Shown here: in pieces, positions 45,991 through 59,100 of the stretch | Position numbering within the stretch: position 1 is the first letter of the stretch | Layout: every line of letters begins with the position of its first letter | Assembly: GCA_903813345.2 (NCBI GenBank) | Contig: CAIIXF020000008.1 | Location: forward strand, 16,414,822-16,478,821 | From: Owenia fusiformis | Taxonomy: Eukaryota; Annelida; Polychaeta; Sabellida; Oweniidae | Direction: 5' to 3' | DNA: 64,000 bases | Notes under the pieces: model-generated | The model's input: the letters and a program-made list of their open reading frames with translations, nothing else | The model's database searches: none | What the model was told of the DNA's origin: nothing | Made by a program: the position numbers and the translations under genes

Positions 45991-48805
45991 GAACACAATA
46001 ATGACTGTATATAATTATGAACATCCATAACATTGATCAGTATCCAGTATGTTGGCGGAATCGTAAAATAGATGGACCAAAATAAGCCAAAGTGAAATAC
46101 TGATCATTTATTTCCACAATTCTATTTGAAAATTGAGCAGTGTTGGTAAAAGGCGAAAATTGTGTTAATGAAGTATTTTCTGAAAATTTTCTTGAGGTGA
46201 AAATTATTTGAATTCGGTCTTACTTACTGTACACTACCCAAAATACATTTGACCCAACAAATGTTGGTAGGTCAAATGAGGCAGTTATATCATCTGCCAC
46301 ATGCCTTGCTACGCTTCTGGTATCAGAGTGCGTCATAAGGATTCCAGAGCTATATTGATAATTGGCCTGTTGTCACGTTATTCATTTTCATGTACATGCT
46401 GAAGTAAACAACTGGTCTGTGGAGTAAAAATAACTGGACATTGTTCAATATGTCAGTTATTTTATCTTATACTATCAGAGATTTGAGGACACATCCTTTT
46501 GTGATAATGAGTACAATGTCTTGAGTGAAGATGCAATTCCTAATCATTTTCGAGTAATTTGAAATCTAGTACATGGTTACATTATTGTAACTTCCCATCG
46601 AACTTAATATTCTGCTCTTAATTGAACATGCGAGTCTTGTTTAGAATTAACATAACAGATAGGAAGAAAGAATTATTTTTACTCTTGAGTGGTTTTGTAT
46701 TTTAACAGTGAGTTAAATATTCATTGGAATAAAGTGAATGGGTATTATGGTTGAGATGCCAACAGCCTTCACTTACAGGGAAATCAAATTAACGAGGTAC
46801 TCTAAGTCTATGATATTTTTAACAGGCCACAATTCAGGAGATTGAAATGACATACAATGTACATATTAAGACAGTCTTTGTTTTATATGTTTGTGGCCCA
46901 ATTAGCTTATTCCAATTACCGGTGTATACAGAATATCGGATCATTTTGAGTGATATTGAAGGGTAGATTCCTGAACTGGCACTTATGTACAATTTTGATA
47001 CAGAACAATAGAGTTTATTAGGCCATGAGACTGTATTTTAAACGAAGACTACCTAGTACTCAGCATTATTTATTCGAACGTTGGACAATACAAAAGAGTA
47101 AAACTTGTGTAAGTGGAATAGTGGTCTACTGTATTATCAAGGTTTCGCCATCCTTCATCAAAATGGCTTTATTACTCATTCAATTAAGAATAGAAATACG
47201 GTACCCTTGGAGAAAGGATGGATTTAGCTACCTAATAATTAAATTAAGGATGGGATGTTATGTAAATATTTACTTCATTCCATGATGATTATTCTATGTG
47301 TTTATGAGATCACTGTGACACATGCGAACAATAACACTTGAAATGATGTCTTAATAACTTAAGACATCAGTTCCATTTCCTACTTAATTTCATAATTAAG
47401 ATGTCATTGTAATATAATAAAAAATTACATGTAAACATGTTGTTGATCGTATTGCAGTATCTCCTAGAATGACATATTCTGTTACAGTGCTTTTGTTATA
47501 GAAAAAATGTGTAAGTTATAGATAAATGAAATCTGAATACCAGATCAATGAGTGTATTCATAATGAAAATGTTCTTCTGTCCTTAAATCACAATAAACTG
47601 TATGATGTATGAATCTTTAAGAGATGGGAGTAAAATCAATTCGCTGTATTCAGCCTGTATGTATGCTTGTAACAATTTGCGGGTGCATAACATTAATGGT
47701 CAATCTTGTAATCTGTCTATATACATATAATATTATCTTTTCTTTTTCACGATTGGCAGATATACAGGATATATGGGTTATGTACTGGAAAGCTTTAGAT
47801 TTAGGGTTTTTCTCAAGAGAAATAGAGATTATCCTATGAGGTTCAGAATCATTGGGATATCCAAAAGCTATTATAATATATCTCCCCAAGGGGTGGTTGT
47901 CCTGGGGACAGATATATATATTGACCAAAGGATAATGAACTGCCTACAGAATGATCTGTTTATCCTATGGGAATATTTATAGTTTTTAATACATACATTT
48001 TACGTCATTTTATGTGCCTCAACCACATCCAAGGATGTGTAGATGTAGTATGGGATAAATATCTTTATCCATATTTTTCAGAGGATTGAATCCTTTATTT
48101 GCTGTCCATACATATATTTATCTGAGATACTGTGTATCTCAAACTTGAGAGGATAACATCTTCAGTGTAAACAACTTCATTTGAAACACAAGCTTGGACT
48201 AAAGGAAACAATATCTGTTTTATTTTTTTCATTCTTCCAACCTTATTCTTTACTCTTTTAGTACAGATTTGGTGCATTGTACATGTACAAGAGACTTTAA
48301 GTTGGTATACACGAGGTATGCTCTTCATCAGAGGTGTTTCCAATTTTGCTATTATGCACTGACTGTACCAGAATCATTTTGCAAATTATACCAATGTAAT
48401 GTACTAAAGTGTTTCAGATTGCATGGCTCAACAATTTAGAAAACTGGCAGATTGTTATAATTGTATAACTTGTATAAATCATTGTAAAGCATAAATATGT
48501 AATGGGTGCTCCTATTTATGAAACAAATATAAAAAATTGTATTCATATCTTTGTAAGATAAAATAACTTATTTTGTTTATTATGTTCCGCTTATAGTCAC
48601 TTATATAAAGCAATTTAGCTCTTAATCAAGAATACCAATATTGACCTGCAGCTTTGTATTGGAAAACAATACCCCCTAACAGAGATATTATGAATAAATC
48701 ACGACTTGAAATCTTTTTATCTTATTTGATCACATGGTTATACCAATATTATTGGAAAACATTGATATCAGTTCAGTATTCTGATAATTCTGATAATTAC
48801 ATGTA

Positions 48806-49225
48806 CAGTAAAACCTGTATTAGTGAACCCCTCTCTTCAGAGAGCGTTTTTATTTGGCAAACCCATTTTCTCCCATTGACTCCATGTTAAAATACATTTC
48901 TACAGTGAACACCTACCAACTGTGAAAAGTGAACAATAAATCTTGGCAAAATCAATGGAATTATTCTGTGTTAAGTGAACAATGAAGCAAATTTTCACAG
49001 ATTTTCTGCAACTGCTTTTTTAGAGTTAAGCAGTTTATGTCAACTGCTAAAAATAATAAAATGTATTTATGGCAAAAATGCAAAATGGCAAAACCCTTAC
49101 TCTAGTGAACAGCTACCTACAATGAACATTTTTCTTGGCAAAAATATACAATATACACAGATTTTACAGTGAGTATTTTTTCTTGGCAAAATATTCAATA
49201 TTTCATTGCTCAATATACACAGATT
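48806..49225. mobile_element. pogo-like miniature element, compound
   Basis: It begins TA|CAGTAAAACCTGTATTAGTG and has several 'agtgaacac' and 'atacacagatt' segments. The right end is not clean: a partial terminus appears near 49160-49170 and another near 49225, so it may be a compound or duplicated copy. Confidence 0.5.
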
Positions 49226-49986
49226 AAACTTTATACCAATGTGATATTAGCAAGCAACCTCATGCAGTTGATACTTCCATATGGTGATATTAGTGAAAAA
49301 ATATTTTTTGGCATTTTATTTAATTTGAAAATAATCATAGGATAACTTGATATGATTATCTTGATATTTTATCAGCTCTTTGCAATCAATACCAAAACTG
49401 TGCAATCAATACGAAAAATGTGCAATCAATACCAAAACTGCACTCAATCATGCTTATGCTATCAACTTGTTGATAAAATGATATCACTCAAAATTGTATT
49501 TCATGACGTATGTAATGACCCAATACAAGGGCGACCCAGGAGAATGACTAACTTACGAGCATAGTGTAACAAGCCAGATACAGACATGCTAAATACAAAG
49601 CCCCGTGTGGGAAATGAAAATCTTGGACCCTTAGATCAAAAGTCTGATCCTCCATCACTTGTGCTATAAAGGCCTAAGCAACTCACTACAGCTGAGCTGT
49701 TGAAGCAATTTGCTATCTAGGGCTGTTACACATGCATATCCATTCTAAGAAAGCTGATTTTCAATATTTGGCACTTGAGACTACGTTATCCCTCTTTAAA
49801 TAGGAAGAATACATGTAGGTACAATGAAATATTCCACTTAATGCACATCATTTCTTGTGTGGGAAAAATTCATTATCTCAGCCTATTATATGACAATTCT
49901 TCAGACCATATATACAATGAAGTAATCAATTTAAGATATACAGTCACAATAGGTACTTTTAGTACAAGAAGTTCAATTCCCTTATA

Positions 49987-50165
49987 CAGTAAAACCAGTC
50001 TTAGTGAACAACTCTCTCTAGTGAACACTTGTCTCTAGTGGACACCCTTGCTCCATACATACTATATTGACTTATTTATAAATTATTCTCTCTGTAGGGA
50101 ACACCTACAAGCACTGTATGTTTTTTTCTCTGCAATTTTATGTTCAATATACACAGGTTTTACTG
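49987..50165. mobile_element. pogo/Tigger-like miniature element with TA duplication
   Basis: TA|CAGTAAAACCAGTCTTAGTG at the left and CACAGGTTTTACTG|TA at the right, 179 bp. It is the same family as 346 and 17760. Confidence 0.8.
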
Positions 50166-52651
50166 TATTTCTGTCTTCGAGTTCTTAGAAAACATATCAA
50201 TATATAGATTTATAATATGAATAATAAACTAAGTAATTATGTTGAGGGGAGGGGGGTAAAGGGCCACATTTGTATGCTTGTCAAAAATGCTTGTAGTAAA
50301 CTTAAAAGGATGAAATAAGTGTTGGTATGTCAGACTGAATTCAGAGGTTGTCTAACTTCATGAGCTGAAGTTTAGTGCCCCCAAAGCATCAGCATATACA
50401 ATTTGAACCAAATCTGTCAACTAGTGTTTTGGTTATCAAAGATTACATAGCCATTTTGAATAGAGCTGCCATATTTGAAATCCATTCTGGAGCAGAGGTC
50501 CTTTAGCCATTTGAACCAAATCTGCACTGTATTTCAGTCATCCCCTGGACCTTGAAATAAATATTTTAAGCTTTATTTTGGTCACCTTAATTTCTTATTT
50601 CTAAGAGTTTCTTTATGTACTGATTTGAGGTGTGTATTCTGAAAGGAAAGACTATGAAGAGCTGATAATGATGAATTTCTTTTGAAACATCCTTCCCCAT
50701 CTATTGTGGACAGGAAGTAGGATATTGAAAGGTGAGAGATGTGCAAGGCTAATTGGCGCAGATGCGTAGGCTTAAGATCTTTCAACACTCTATTATTTCA
50801 TTTTTATCATCTGCTTTCATATAACAGATTATTATTACCGTACATTTTTATAATTACATGTAACCTTATATTTTGTTGCAAAACACATACAATGTGAACA
50901 TTTGATTCTAATCATCCCACTGAGTGAAGAATGAATGGGGATATAGAGAACTACATCTGTTATACAGTTACAAGTCTGCAGATCCTACACCAAACAAGAC
51001 TTCAACTACAAGAAGAAAGAAGACTAGGGAAAAGAGAAAATCACAACAAAAGAAGCAAGAAACAAAGGGAAACTACAAAGAAATCATCAAATCATGAAGA
51101 TGTCATGAACATCATATAAAGAAGGCATCTATTTTTCTAATTCAACCATTTGCCCATGTGTGTCTCTGACAGATAACTCAAATACTGTTTGTCTGATTTG
51201 ACACAGCAAGATATATGGCCTTAAATGAACCACTCCCTTCCCTTGACAATCGTATAAAGCAATTAGTCACACATCCAATGTACTTGAGCATGCCCAATTG
51301 TTATTAAATCTGTCTTAGAAAATATGTCTTCAGTGGCTGATGTAAATCTTAAGTACAAATTCTATAGTTTAATGGCCTTTGAGTATAGGATCTATGTTTC
51401 AGAAGGAATTTTTAACATGGCTACTCAATTCAAACATCATAAAATATCATTAATCAAAATTGTGATTTATCTACATGTTTCATTACAAAATTAGTTAATA
51501 TATTCTATAAGTTCACCTGTATATGTATAATATACTTTACTCTTAAGATGAAATAGAAATTGAGTTTGGCGTGACAGGTTGATATCACACATATTATAAT
51601 AGAGACATCTTTATTTTTATGCAGCTTTTTTACACCGCTCTATGGTGGGCTAAGGCATAGAATGCCATGTGTGGTTTGTGCTAATATAACACATATAATA
51701 CAGTTTCAAAATCTAAAATCTTTCTTAATGTACCAATTTTTGAAAATGTCCATCTTGTTTTGTCGAGAAGAATGGTGGTTTAACAGATAAGCAAATGAAT
51801 CAAAATATAATTTAGAATGTGACCTTTGATGGAGTTTCTTGAAAATATAATGAATTTTAATTCAACAACAAAATAATTATGTTCAATTTAAGAAACAGCA
51901 TCAAACACAACTCAATGAATTTTGATTCACAATATATTAAGTTACATGTACATGATATGCCTGTTGCCCTGTATACTCGTTGCACATCCCATGCTAAATA
52001 ACATATAGGCCTGAATACTCATTTATGAAATACATGTCTAATAGTCCCCTCATTAACAATATTCACTTTTTATTAAGTTCATATTCTCTTTTATTTTACC
52101 GTCAACAGTCAAATCTGCAGAGCTGAACATCACTGTAAGGTTTAAGGTGTAACAACCCAAACAAAAATAGTATTGCTTCGAAAGCTGTAAATTGTGCTAA
52201 GTATCGAGGCATAACAAATATATGTCTTTAACAAGAAACCCATCTCATAAATTAATATCACCATAAAGTGTACATTAATGAAAGTAATATTTGTACATCG
52301 TATCACTGAAAATTCAATATGTAAATATATAATACCATAAACACTCTGGTAATTCACTGAATAATAACCCAAAAGGTTAAAGTACAACCAATTTGCCATT
52401 CTCATACTCTAAAATATTTTAAATCAACTACATGTACTTGTTATTGTTATTCCAGAACTCATGCCACTTGTTTACAAGTTGATTAACTCACTGTGACTAT
52501 TTCCTCTTTAGTGGTATTAATACAACAGGTTTCACAGGATGATATGCACAAATATTTGAATCAATTCATCTTATCTAACATTTACAAGTACAGGAGTATA
52601 CATTATAGCATTCACAACTCAAAGAAAAGGCAAATAAGGCATTAACATGCA

Positions 52652-52747
52652 ATATGTCAAAACCTGCCATTTGATACAGATGCAAACCAAACACCATCCA
52701 CAAAAAGTTGGAAACAATTTGTCACCAATTCTGGTGGCGACATAAAG
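52652..52747 (+). repeat. TGTCACCA-type dispersed repeat
   Basis: 'tgtcaaaacctgccatttga' through 'ccaaacaccatccacaaaaa' to 'tctggtggcgacata'. It is a forward copy about 96 bp long, downstream of SIRT2. Confidence 0.65.
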
Positions 52748-52929
52748 ATATACTGATAATATGCATGGTGTCTATAAAGTATTTTTACACATACAAGTAC
52801 ATGTATTAAGTTCTCTCTTGAATAAAGGCCCTGTGCACCATTCATTACATACACATTTTACATAATTCAGAGCACGCCATGGCGAGATCATGAATTTGAT
52901 GAAAGATTTTAATATAAAAATACAAGGGA

Positions 52930-53019
52930 TTAACATGCAAAGTGTCACCATCTGCCATTTTTTACAGATGCCAACTGCTGAAAACCACTTCTGTCACCAC
53001 TTCTGGTGGTGACATAAAA
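52930..53019 (+). repeat. TGTCACCA-type dispersed repeat
   Basis: 'agtgtcaccatctgccattt' to 'ttctggtggtgacataaaaa', a forward copy only 180 bp after the previous one, in the probable SIRT2 3' UTR or flank. TGTCACCA and TGGTGACA are exact inverted ends here. Confidence 0.7.
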
Positions 53020-53174
53020 ATTAATCTTACAGCCAGCAATTCATCATCAGTGAAATCACTGTTTAAAATGTTAACACAATTTGTGTATTGACTAGAATTA
53101 TTGCATCTGCTCGTTAATCTCTCTCCTCGTTACTTATAGAAACTCTCATTCTTAAAGTATTTTGAGACTATATT

Positions 53175-56100
53175 TTAGTGCTTCGATAATGTCTTTTTGT
53201 CAGATTCGTCACATTTTGCTAGAGTTTGTGTTTCGACATTTTCGGTGTCAATTCGAGAGTGTTCCTCCTTTACTAATGTTTCCAGTTCCCCCTGCAATAG
53301 TACATGCATTAACATTACATTTACAATGAATGACAATTAGACCTTTCATTTGGTACCTTTTCAGAATAAAATATTCTAGGCCTCAATATGGAAAGAAAAT
53401 TATTTCAAAAATCATTCCGAGTAGGATCAACAAGAAAAAAAAAGATAAAAATATACAACACTTAAATTACAAAATAAAGCATGGTGTACGACAACTCAAC
53501 GTGCTTTAATAGATCTCTTAGATAAATCCTACCACCTTTTGATTTGTTGGCTAGCTTGATGATGTCATAGGTTGTATTCTTTAAAATTAGCAATAAGTTC
53601 AATCGGTCAGACATACAGGTTTTATATGGTTTTCATATGCATTACAAAATGAGTACAAACCTTCCAACTAAGCTGATCTGCAATAGTATAACATCCATTA
53701 TCACATGTATCTAGCAACCAAACATCTTTATGTACTTCAATCTCCTCATCACTGACACTCATTGCAGCCATCATTGCAGCCACCCAATCCTCCTGTAAGT
53801 TACAAATTCATGCAGCAATATGTTATGTTAGTCACACATATTAAAGGGGCAACAAGGACTATAGAGAGAAAATTCGAATTTTTTTTATTTTTTCTAAGCT
53901 ATCAGGTCAATATTTGGCTTAGCATCCTCTTTGATATACCTATTCTCTAAAAATGTATGGATAAAGTCTCAATTTCAAGAAGTGTAAATTCAGTTCAAAA
54001 CTTCTATAAAGGGAGTCCCACTTATAGATTTCTAAGATTCACCACATTTCAAGAGGAATATCAGCTGAAATAATGTTCATCCAGGGGGTTTCTTTGTTGA
54101 TAATAACAATATATGTTAGTCTTGATGAAATATCCAAACTTAAATATATTTTGACACTTGTCGATGATCGTTGCACTAATTGTTGCAGCTTTAAAGTACA
54201 GGGTGACCAAAAACTAGTCGACTCAAATGATGTCAACTTATAAGTTATTTCTGGTGCTTTACATTGTGTGTGGCAAAAAGTAATATTAATTCTTTAACCA
54301 AAAGTGTTTTATGTCATGGACAAGTGCAAAAATAGATGTTTGGAAAAGTATGTCAAAACAAAATTAGCCTTTATCAACTGCTGTATTTTTGGAAAGTAAT
54401 GTCTTGACATTATTTAGAGATTAAATTACTCTTATAATTTATAACAAAGCAGTATTTAAGTACATACTGATGATGTTTTCTCCAAGTTCAGGAAGAGTCG
54501 AGGTGCAGATGTAGGTACTCTGGAACAAAAGAAGACAAAGTTTACTTACATGTTCACATAAGGTTTGTGTAAAAAATAAACTAAAAAATAGTACTGTGGG
54601 TACTGGGCTCACATGGTGTTGGTCAAAAGTGAATGATGGCTAAAATGACAGAAAAAAATGGATATAATGTTTTGCCGATTTCTTGTAACAAAATTATTTC
54701 ATACTCATACTACTCTTTACAAAGACATGGCTTTTTACAATGCAGGACACCTAAAATTATTTGTAAAGCTAGGAAATGGGCCAAAAGTGAATTTCCCGAG
54801 ACAAAAATGGTGGCCGCTTTGAAAATAGGCGAGCTTTTAAAGAAGGAGTCACAGGTTTTTTTCTTTATTGATGTTGAACAAAAATATTTTAAAATGGGAA
54901 TCCTATCTACAGAGGATTTTAAAAGAGCAAAGTGTTGACAGACAGAGGTTTTACAACTTGCCACTATCTTGGACTGACTGAGAGACAGATGGACAAATCA
55001 GTGTTAACTAAAATGGCTGAAAATAAAAAAAGATGATTTTTTGCCAATTTTTTGTAACAAAATTATTTCATACAAGTACTCTTTACAGTGACATGGCTTT
55101 TTACAATGCAGGACACCTGAAACTATTTGTAAAGCTAGGGAATGGGCCAAAAGTGAATTTCGCGAGACAAAAATGGTGGCCATTTTGAAAATAGGTGAGC
55201 TTTTGAACCAGGAGTCATGGGGAGTTTTTTGTATTGATGTTGAACAAAAATAACTTAAAACGGGAATCCTATCGACAGAGGGTTTAAGGCAAATGGTCAA
55301 AAAGTGGATTTCGCGAGACAGATGGACAAATCAATGTTAACTAAAATGGCTGAAAATAAAAAAACAGATACAATTTTTTGCCGATTTTTTGTCAAAAAAT
55401 TATTTCACACAACTACTCTTTACATTGACATGGAATTTTACAATGCAGGACACCTGAAATTATTTGTAAAGCTAGGAAATGGGTCAAAAGTGAATTTCGC
55501 GAGACAAAAATGGTGGCCATTTTGAAAATAGGTAAGCATTTGAACCAGGAGTCATATAGGGGAGTCTTCTGTATTGATGTTGAACAGAAATAAACTAAAA
55601 CAGGAATCCTATCGACAGAGGTTTTAAAACGTGCCACTATTGTTGACAGAAAAGTGGATTTCGCGAGTCAGGATGGACAAATCAATGTTACTACACTGTA
55701 CTAAAATGGCTGAAAATAAAAAAATGGATAATAATTTTTTGCTGATTTTTTGTAACAAAATTATATCACACATTTACTCTTTACATTGACATGGATTCAT
55801 AGGGGAGTTTTCTGTATTGATGTTGAACAGAAATAACTTAAAACGGGAATCCTATCAACAGAGGTTTTAAAACGTGCCACTATTGTTGACGGACGGACGC
55901 ACGCACAGACAGACGGACAGACAGACAAGTGAGTGATTGCAAAAGCTCACCATGTGAGCTAATAAAAATGTGTAGTTTTACTTCCCAACAATATGATTCT
56001 TATTCTGATTTGCTGAAATATTATTTCACTGCAGTATACATGTAAGGTAATTTTGTATGATTTTTTATTTATTATATTGGTCACTCGTTTGGGTATTTAT

Positions 56101-59100
56101 ATCTTTATATAGCAGTGGTATTGTGACACTTGTGGTTCCTGTTGACTGTTGATAATCATGTTGTTGTAATCTAAAAATATCAATCTACAACACAACTTAC
56201 CTATCTTTCAAAGCAGCAAATGGGTACACAGTCAGGCTTGTGCCCATTATGATGAGCAGATCACACTTTGGTAAGTCCTACAAAAATTATATGTGGTAAA
56301 AATGATGGCTCTGCATACATGAGATAAATTAAAAGTGGTTAACTTAAAAAATGAAGCACAGTTTTGTATTTGTTTTTCATATGTTTGTGTATTCGGTAAA
56401 TTAAAAAAGTTTGATTCTTGATAGTGTTCAAGAGACTGTGAAAAGTGTTCCACAAAGGTGTACCATTTAGTGAAGTGTTTAACTTCTACTTTTACTCTAT
56501 ATTTCAAATAAGGTAAGATTATCTGTGATGTCATACCTCCTCTACACCCCTAAAGAAGTTATCTGGTAGTGCTTCACCGAAGAATACAATATCTGCAACG
56601 AACAACCATGTAATCATGAACACATATTCAGAAGGAGGGAGGAAATAATAGAAAGTTTAATTAATTAAGAAGATCCAGTGTGCAGTATATGGTGAAATTA
56701 TTGTATCTATAAACCTGAATCTTTTTTTCTCTAGTCGTTATCATCATGTTTGTCAGTTCAACATAGAAATTTAATGTCAGTGACATCTTTACTTGAAGCT
56801 TGAGACAAAGCCATAGTGCAATGATTATGATTATACCCCCCTCTTCTATCCTCAGCTCATGTAATTACTATTGAATATTAGAAAATATATCAAGTTGTCA
56901 AAAAGAAATCAGAGGGTCTATGATCTGAATATTGAATTGAACAGATTCACATAATATATTGAGATTTCAATACCTGGTTTTACTATACCACTGCACCCTT
57001 CAACTGTACACTTGGGAATCTGGTCACTAAATACTTGCTCTGGAAAAGAGTTAAGAAAAAGAAATATAATACATGTAAATATATTGTATACAATTACATA
57101 CTCAATTTTCAAGAGCGATTATTGATCTAGTTGTCAAATATTGAATTGTTGAATCTACTTTGCATTTGTATGTGTTTTTCATTCTTTTCTTAATTCTAGC
57201 TTTATGGTATTTGTAGAATTATATAAGGTGTCACATCTATTATTATAGGAGTTTTGTTGAATATTGTCATATAAAATGTATCATGAAGTATGAAGTTATA
57301 TACATGTACTATGTATTATGAATATTCTCATAAACATATACATGTATGTATAAAAATTGAATTTCAATTTTACTTTATTTGAGAAATTTTAAATAGCAAC
57401 ATTTCTATCATGTCATATCTAATAAAAGATTCATGCTTCAAATTATACAATCATGTTAAAAAACATATTAAAACCTTTCATCCATTCTTTACTGTACTCC
57501 CTCCTACACTGAAGGCAGTGAGAGGTCTGGAATGTTCCATGGCACTCTATGATCTTTTCAGAAGACAACCCTGTCTCTCGCTCTAGTGTGTCAATATTCT
57601 AGAAAGAAAATATTGAATGATGAAATTATATAAACTGTGTCAGACCCAGTCTTGATCAAAGATCCTTTAAAATCATGCAGTTTTCGGCCAAGCTGTCAAA
57701 TGTGAAGCCCCTGGATTTTTTGGAAAAATAGCCCCCCCCCTTGGCAAAAGCTGGCTATGGGCCCGTGTGTAGACTGAAAATGACTGAACTGAGAATAACT
57801 ATACCAAAAATCTTGGGAAAGTCAACAATTCTTTAAGTATAAAAATTCTTGTGTAAAATGGGAGCAAATTTTGTTCAAAGACTGCGAGCAAGTCTTGTGT
57901 ATCATGGGAGCAGTTTTTGTTAAATTGGAAAAAGTCATTGTATAAAATGGAAACACACATGTACCTGAGTGAAGTGTCGAAGAAGAAGTCCTTTGTCATG
58001 CAGCATCCGAATGAAGTAATGGCAGGGAGTGGGCTAAAATAACAAAACAAAACATGATGGCAATCAATATTAACAAACTTTCACTATCTTAAATAAATAA
58101 ATAAATCACGTTTAAAACAGAATGGATTTCATGAAACTGCAAACATGTTCATTTGTCTAAAATAAATCTTATATTCCACAAGAATCTGATGCTTGTGACA
58201 CGTAAGATTCAACCAGTGGATCTTTATAATGTGCAACTGTTCATTATGAAAATTATGCGTAGCCAATCATACATGTCACAAAGTAATTACCTTAAGCTTC
58301 TTGGGCCATAGTTCCTTTGCTAGAATGTAAAATGGTTTTGGGTTCTCCTGCAATCACACCAAACATGCGTTCATAATTTTATAGAAAGATGTATTAAAGA
58401 GTTAAAAGATAATATTCAATGTATATTTGTATTCTGCAGGTTCTAGAAAACTCACTAAACACTTTCAAATCACTTCAGAGGGTGAATAAATTGCAAGGAA
58501 CATTTCAAACAAAATAATTTCGAATTAAAATAAAATAGATACAAGACATTAACATATGTTACAGATGCTGATTGCCAGCCACCGAACACTAACTACTGAA
58601 AGGTAAATACCATCCACAAAAAAAGTTGGAGACTATAAGTTATTACACTTCTGGTGGTGACATAAAAACTGGAATTGCTACTTATATAACACAATGTTGT
58701 GGAAACTTACTTTAAAGAAAGCAATATCAAATATTGCGGTGGGATGTGTAAGATTGTACTCTTCCAGTTTATCACCTAATGTAGCATAGAGTCCATCAGG
58801 GGACCGAAAGTCAGGAATACCAGCAGCTGGAACAATATGCAAAATCACATTTGTCCTAACATTGTCTAATTGTAATAATTAGTAGAGGTGTTACAGAATC
58901 GGATTGATTCGATTCGGAACATTTTGCTGGAGAAGATATTCAAATAAAATACAGATATACTCACATGTAGATATTCCTGCCCCAGCCATGGTAATAATAT
59001 TTTTAATCTTCCCATCATTTATGAGCTTTGTGATGTCTTCAACTGTCATCTCTGGTGACTTAGTTGCACCTTCTGGAGCCTTAGTATCTATAATTAAAAT

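Larger units (their letters stand above)
45325..53174. other. intergenic region between convergent ankyrin gene and SIRT2
   Basis: The left part is probably 3' UTR of the ankyrin gene (possible AATAAA at 46728-46733). It contains a three-copy 157 bp tandem repeat (45500-45990), two pogo-like elements (48806 and 49987), a 23 bp triple repeat (49380-49440, tgcaatcaataccaaaa) and two TGTCACCA repeats (52652, 52930). No conserved coding sequence was recognised; open frames up to 92 codons look random. Confidence 0.6.

Noticed and set aside
51000-51120. Lys/Arg-rich 62-codon frame
   Set aside because: Composition follows an A-rich tract; there is no conservation signal or splice context.
54039-54240. 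single CAGGGTGACC terminus near 54198
   Set aside because: It looks like one end of a Tc1/mariner element, but no partner end or TA-bounded unit could be found.
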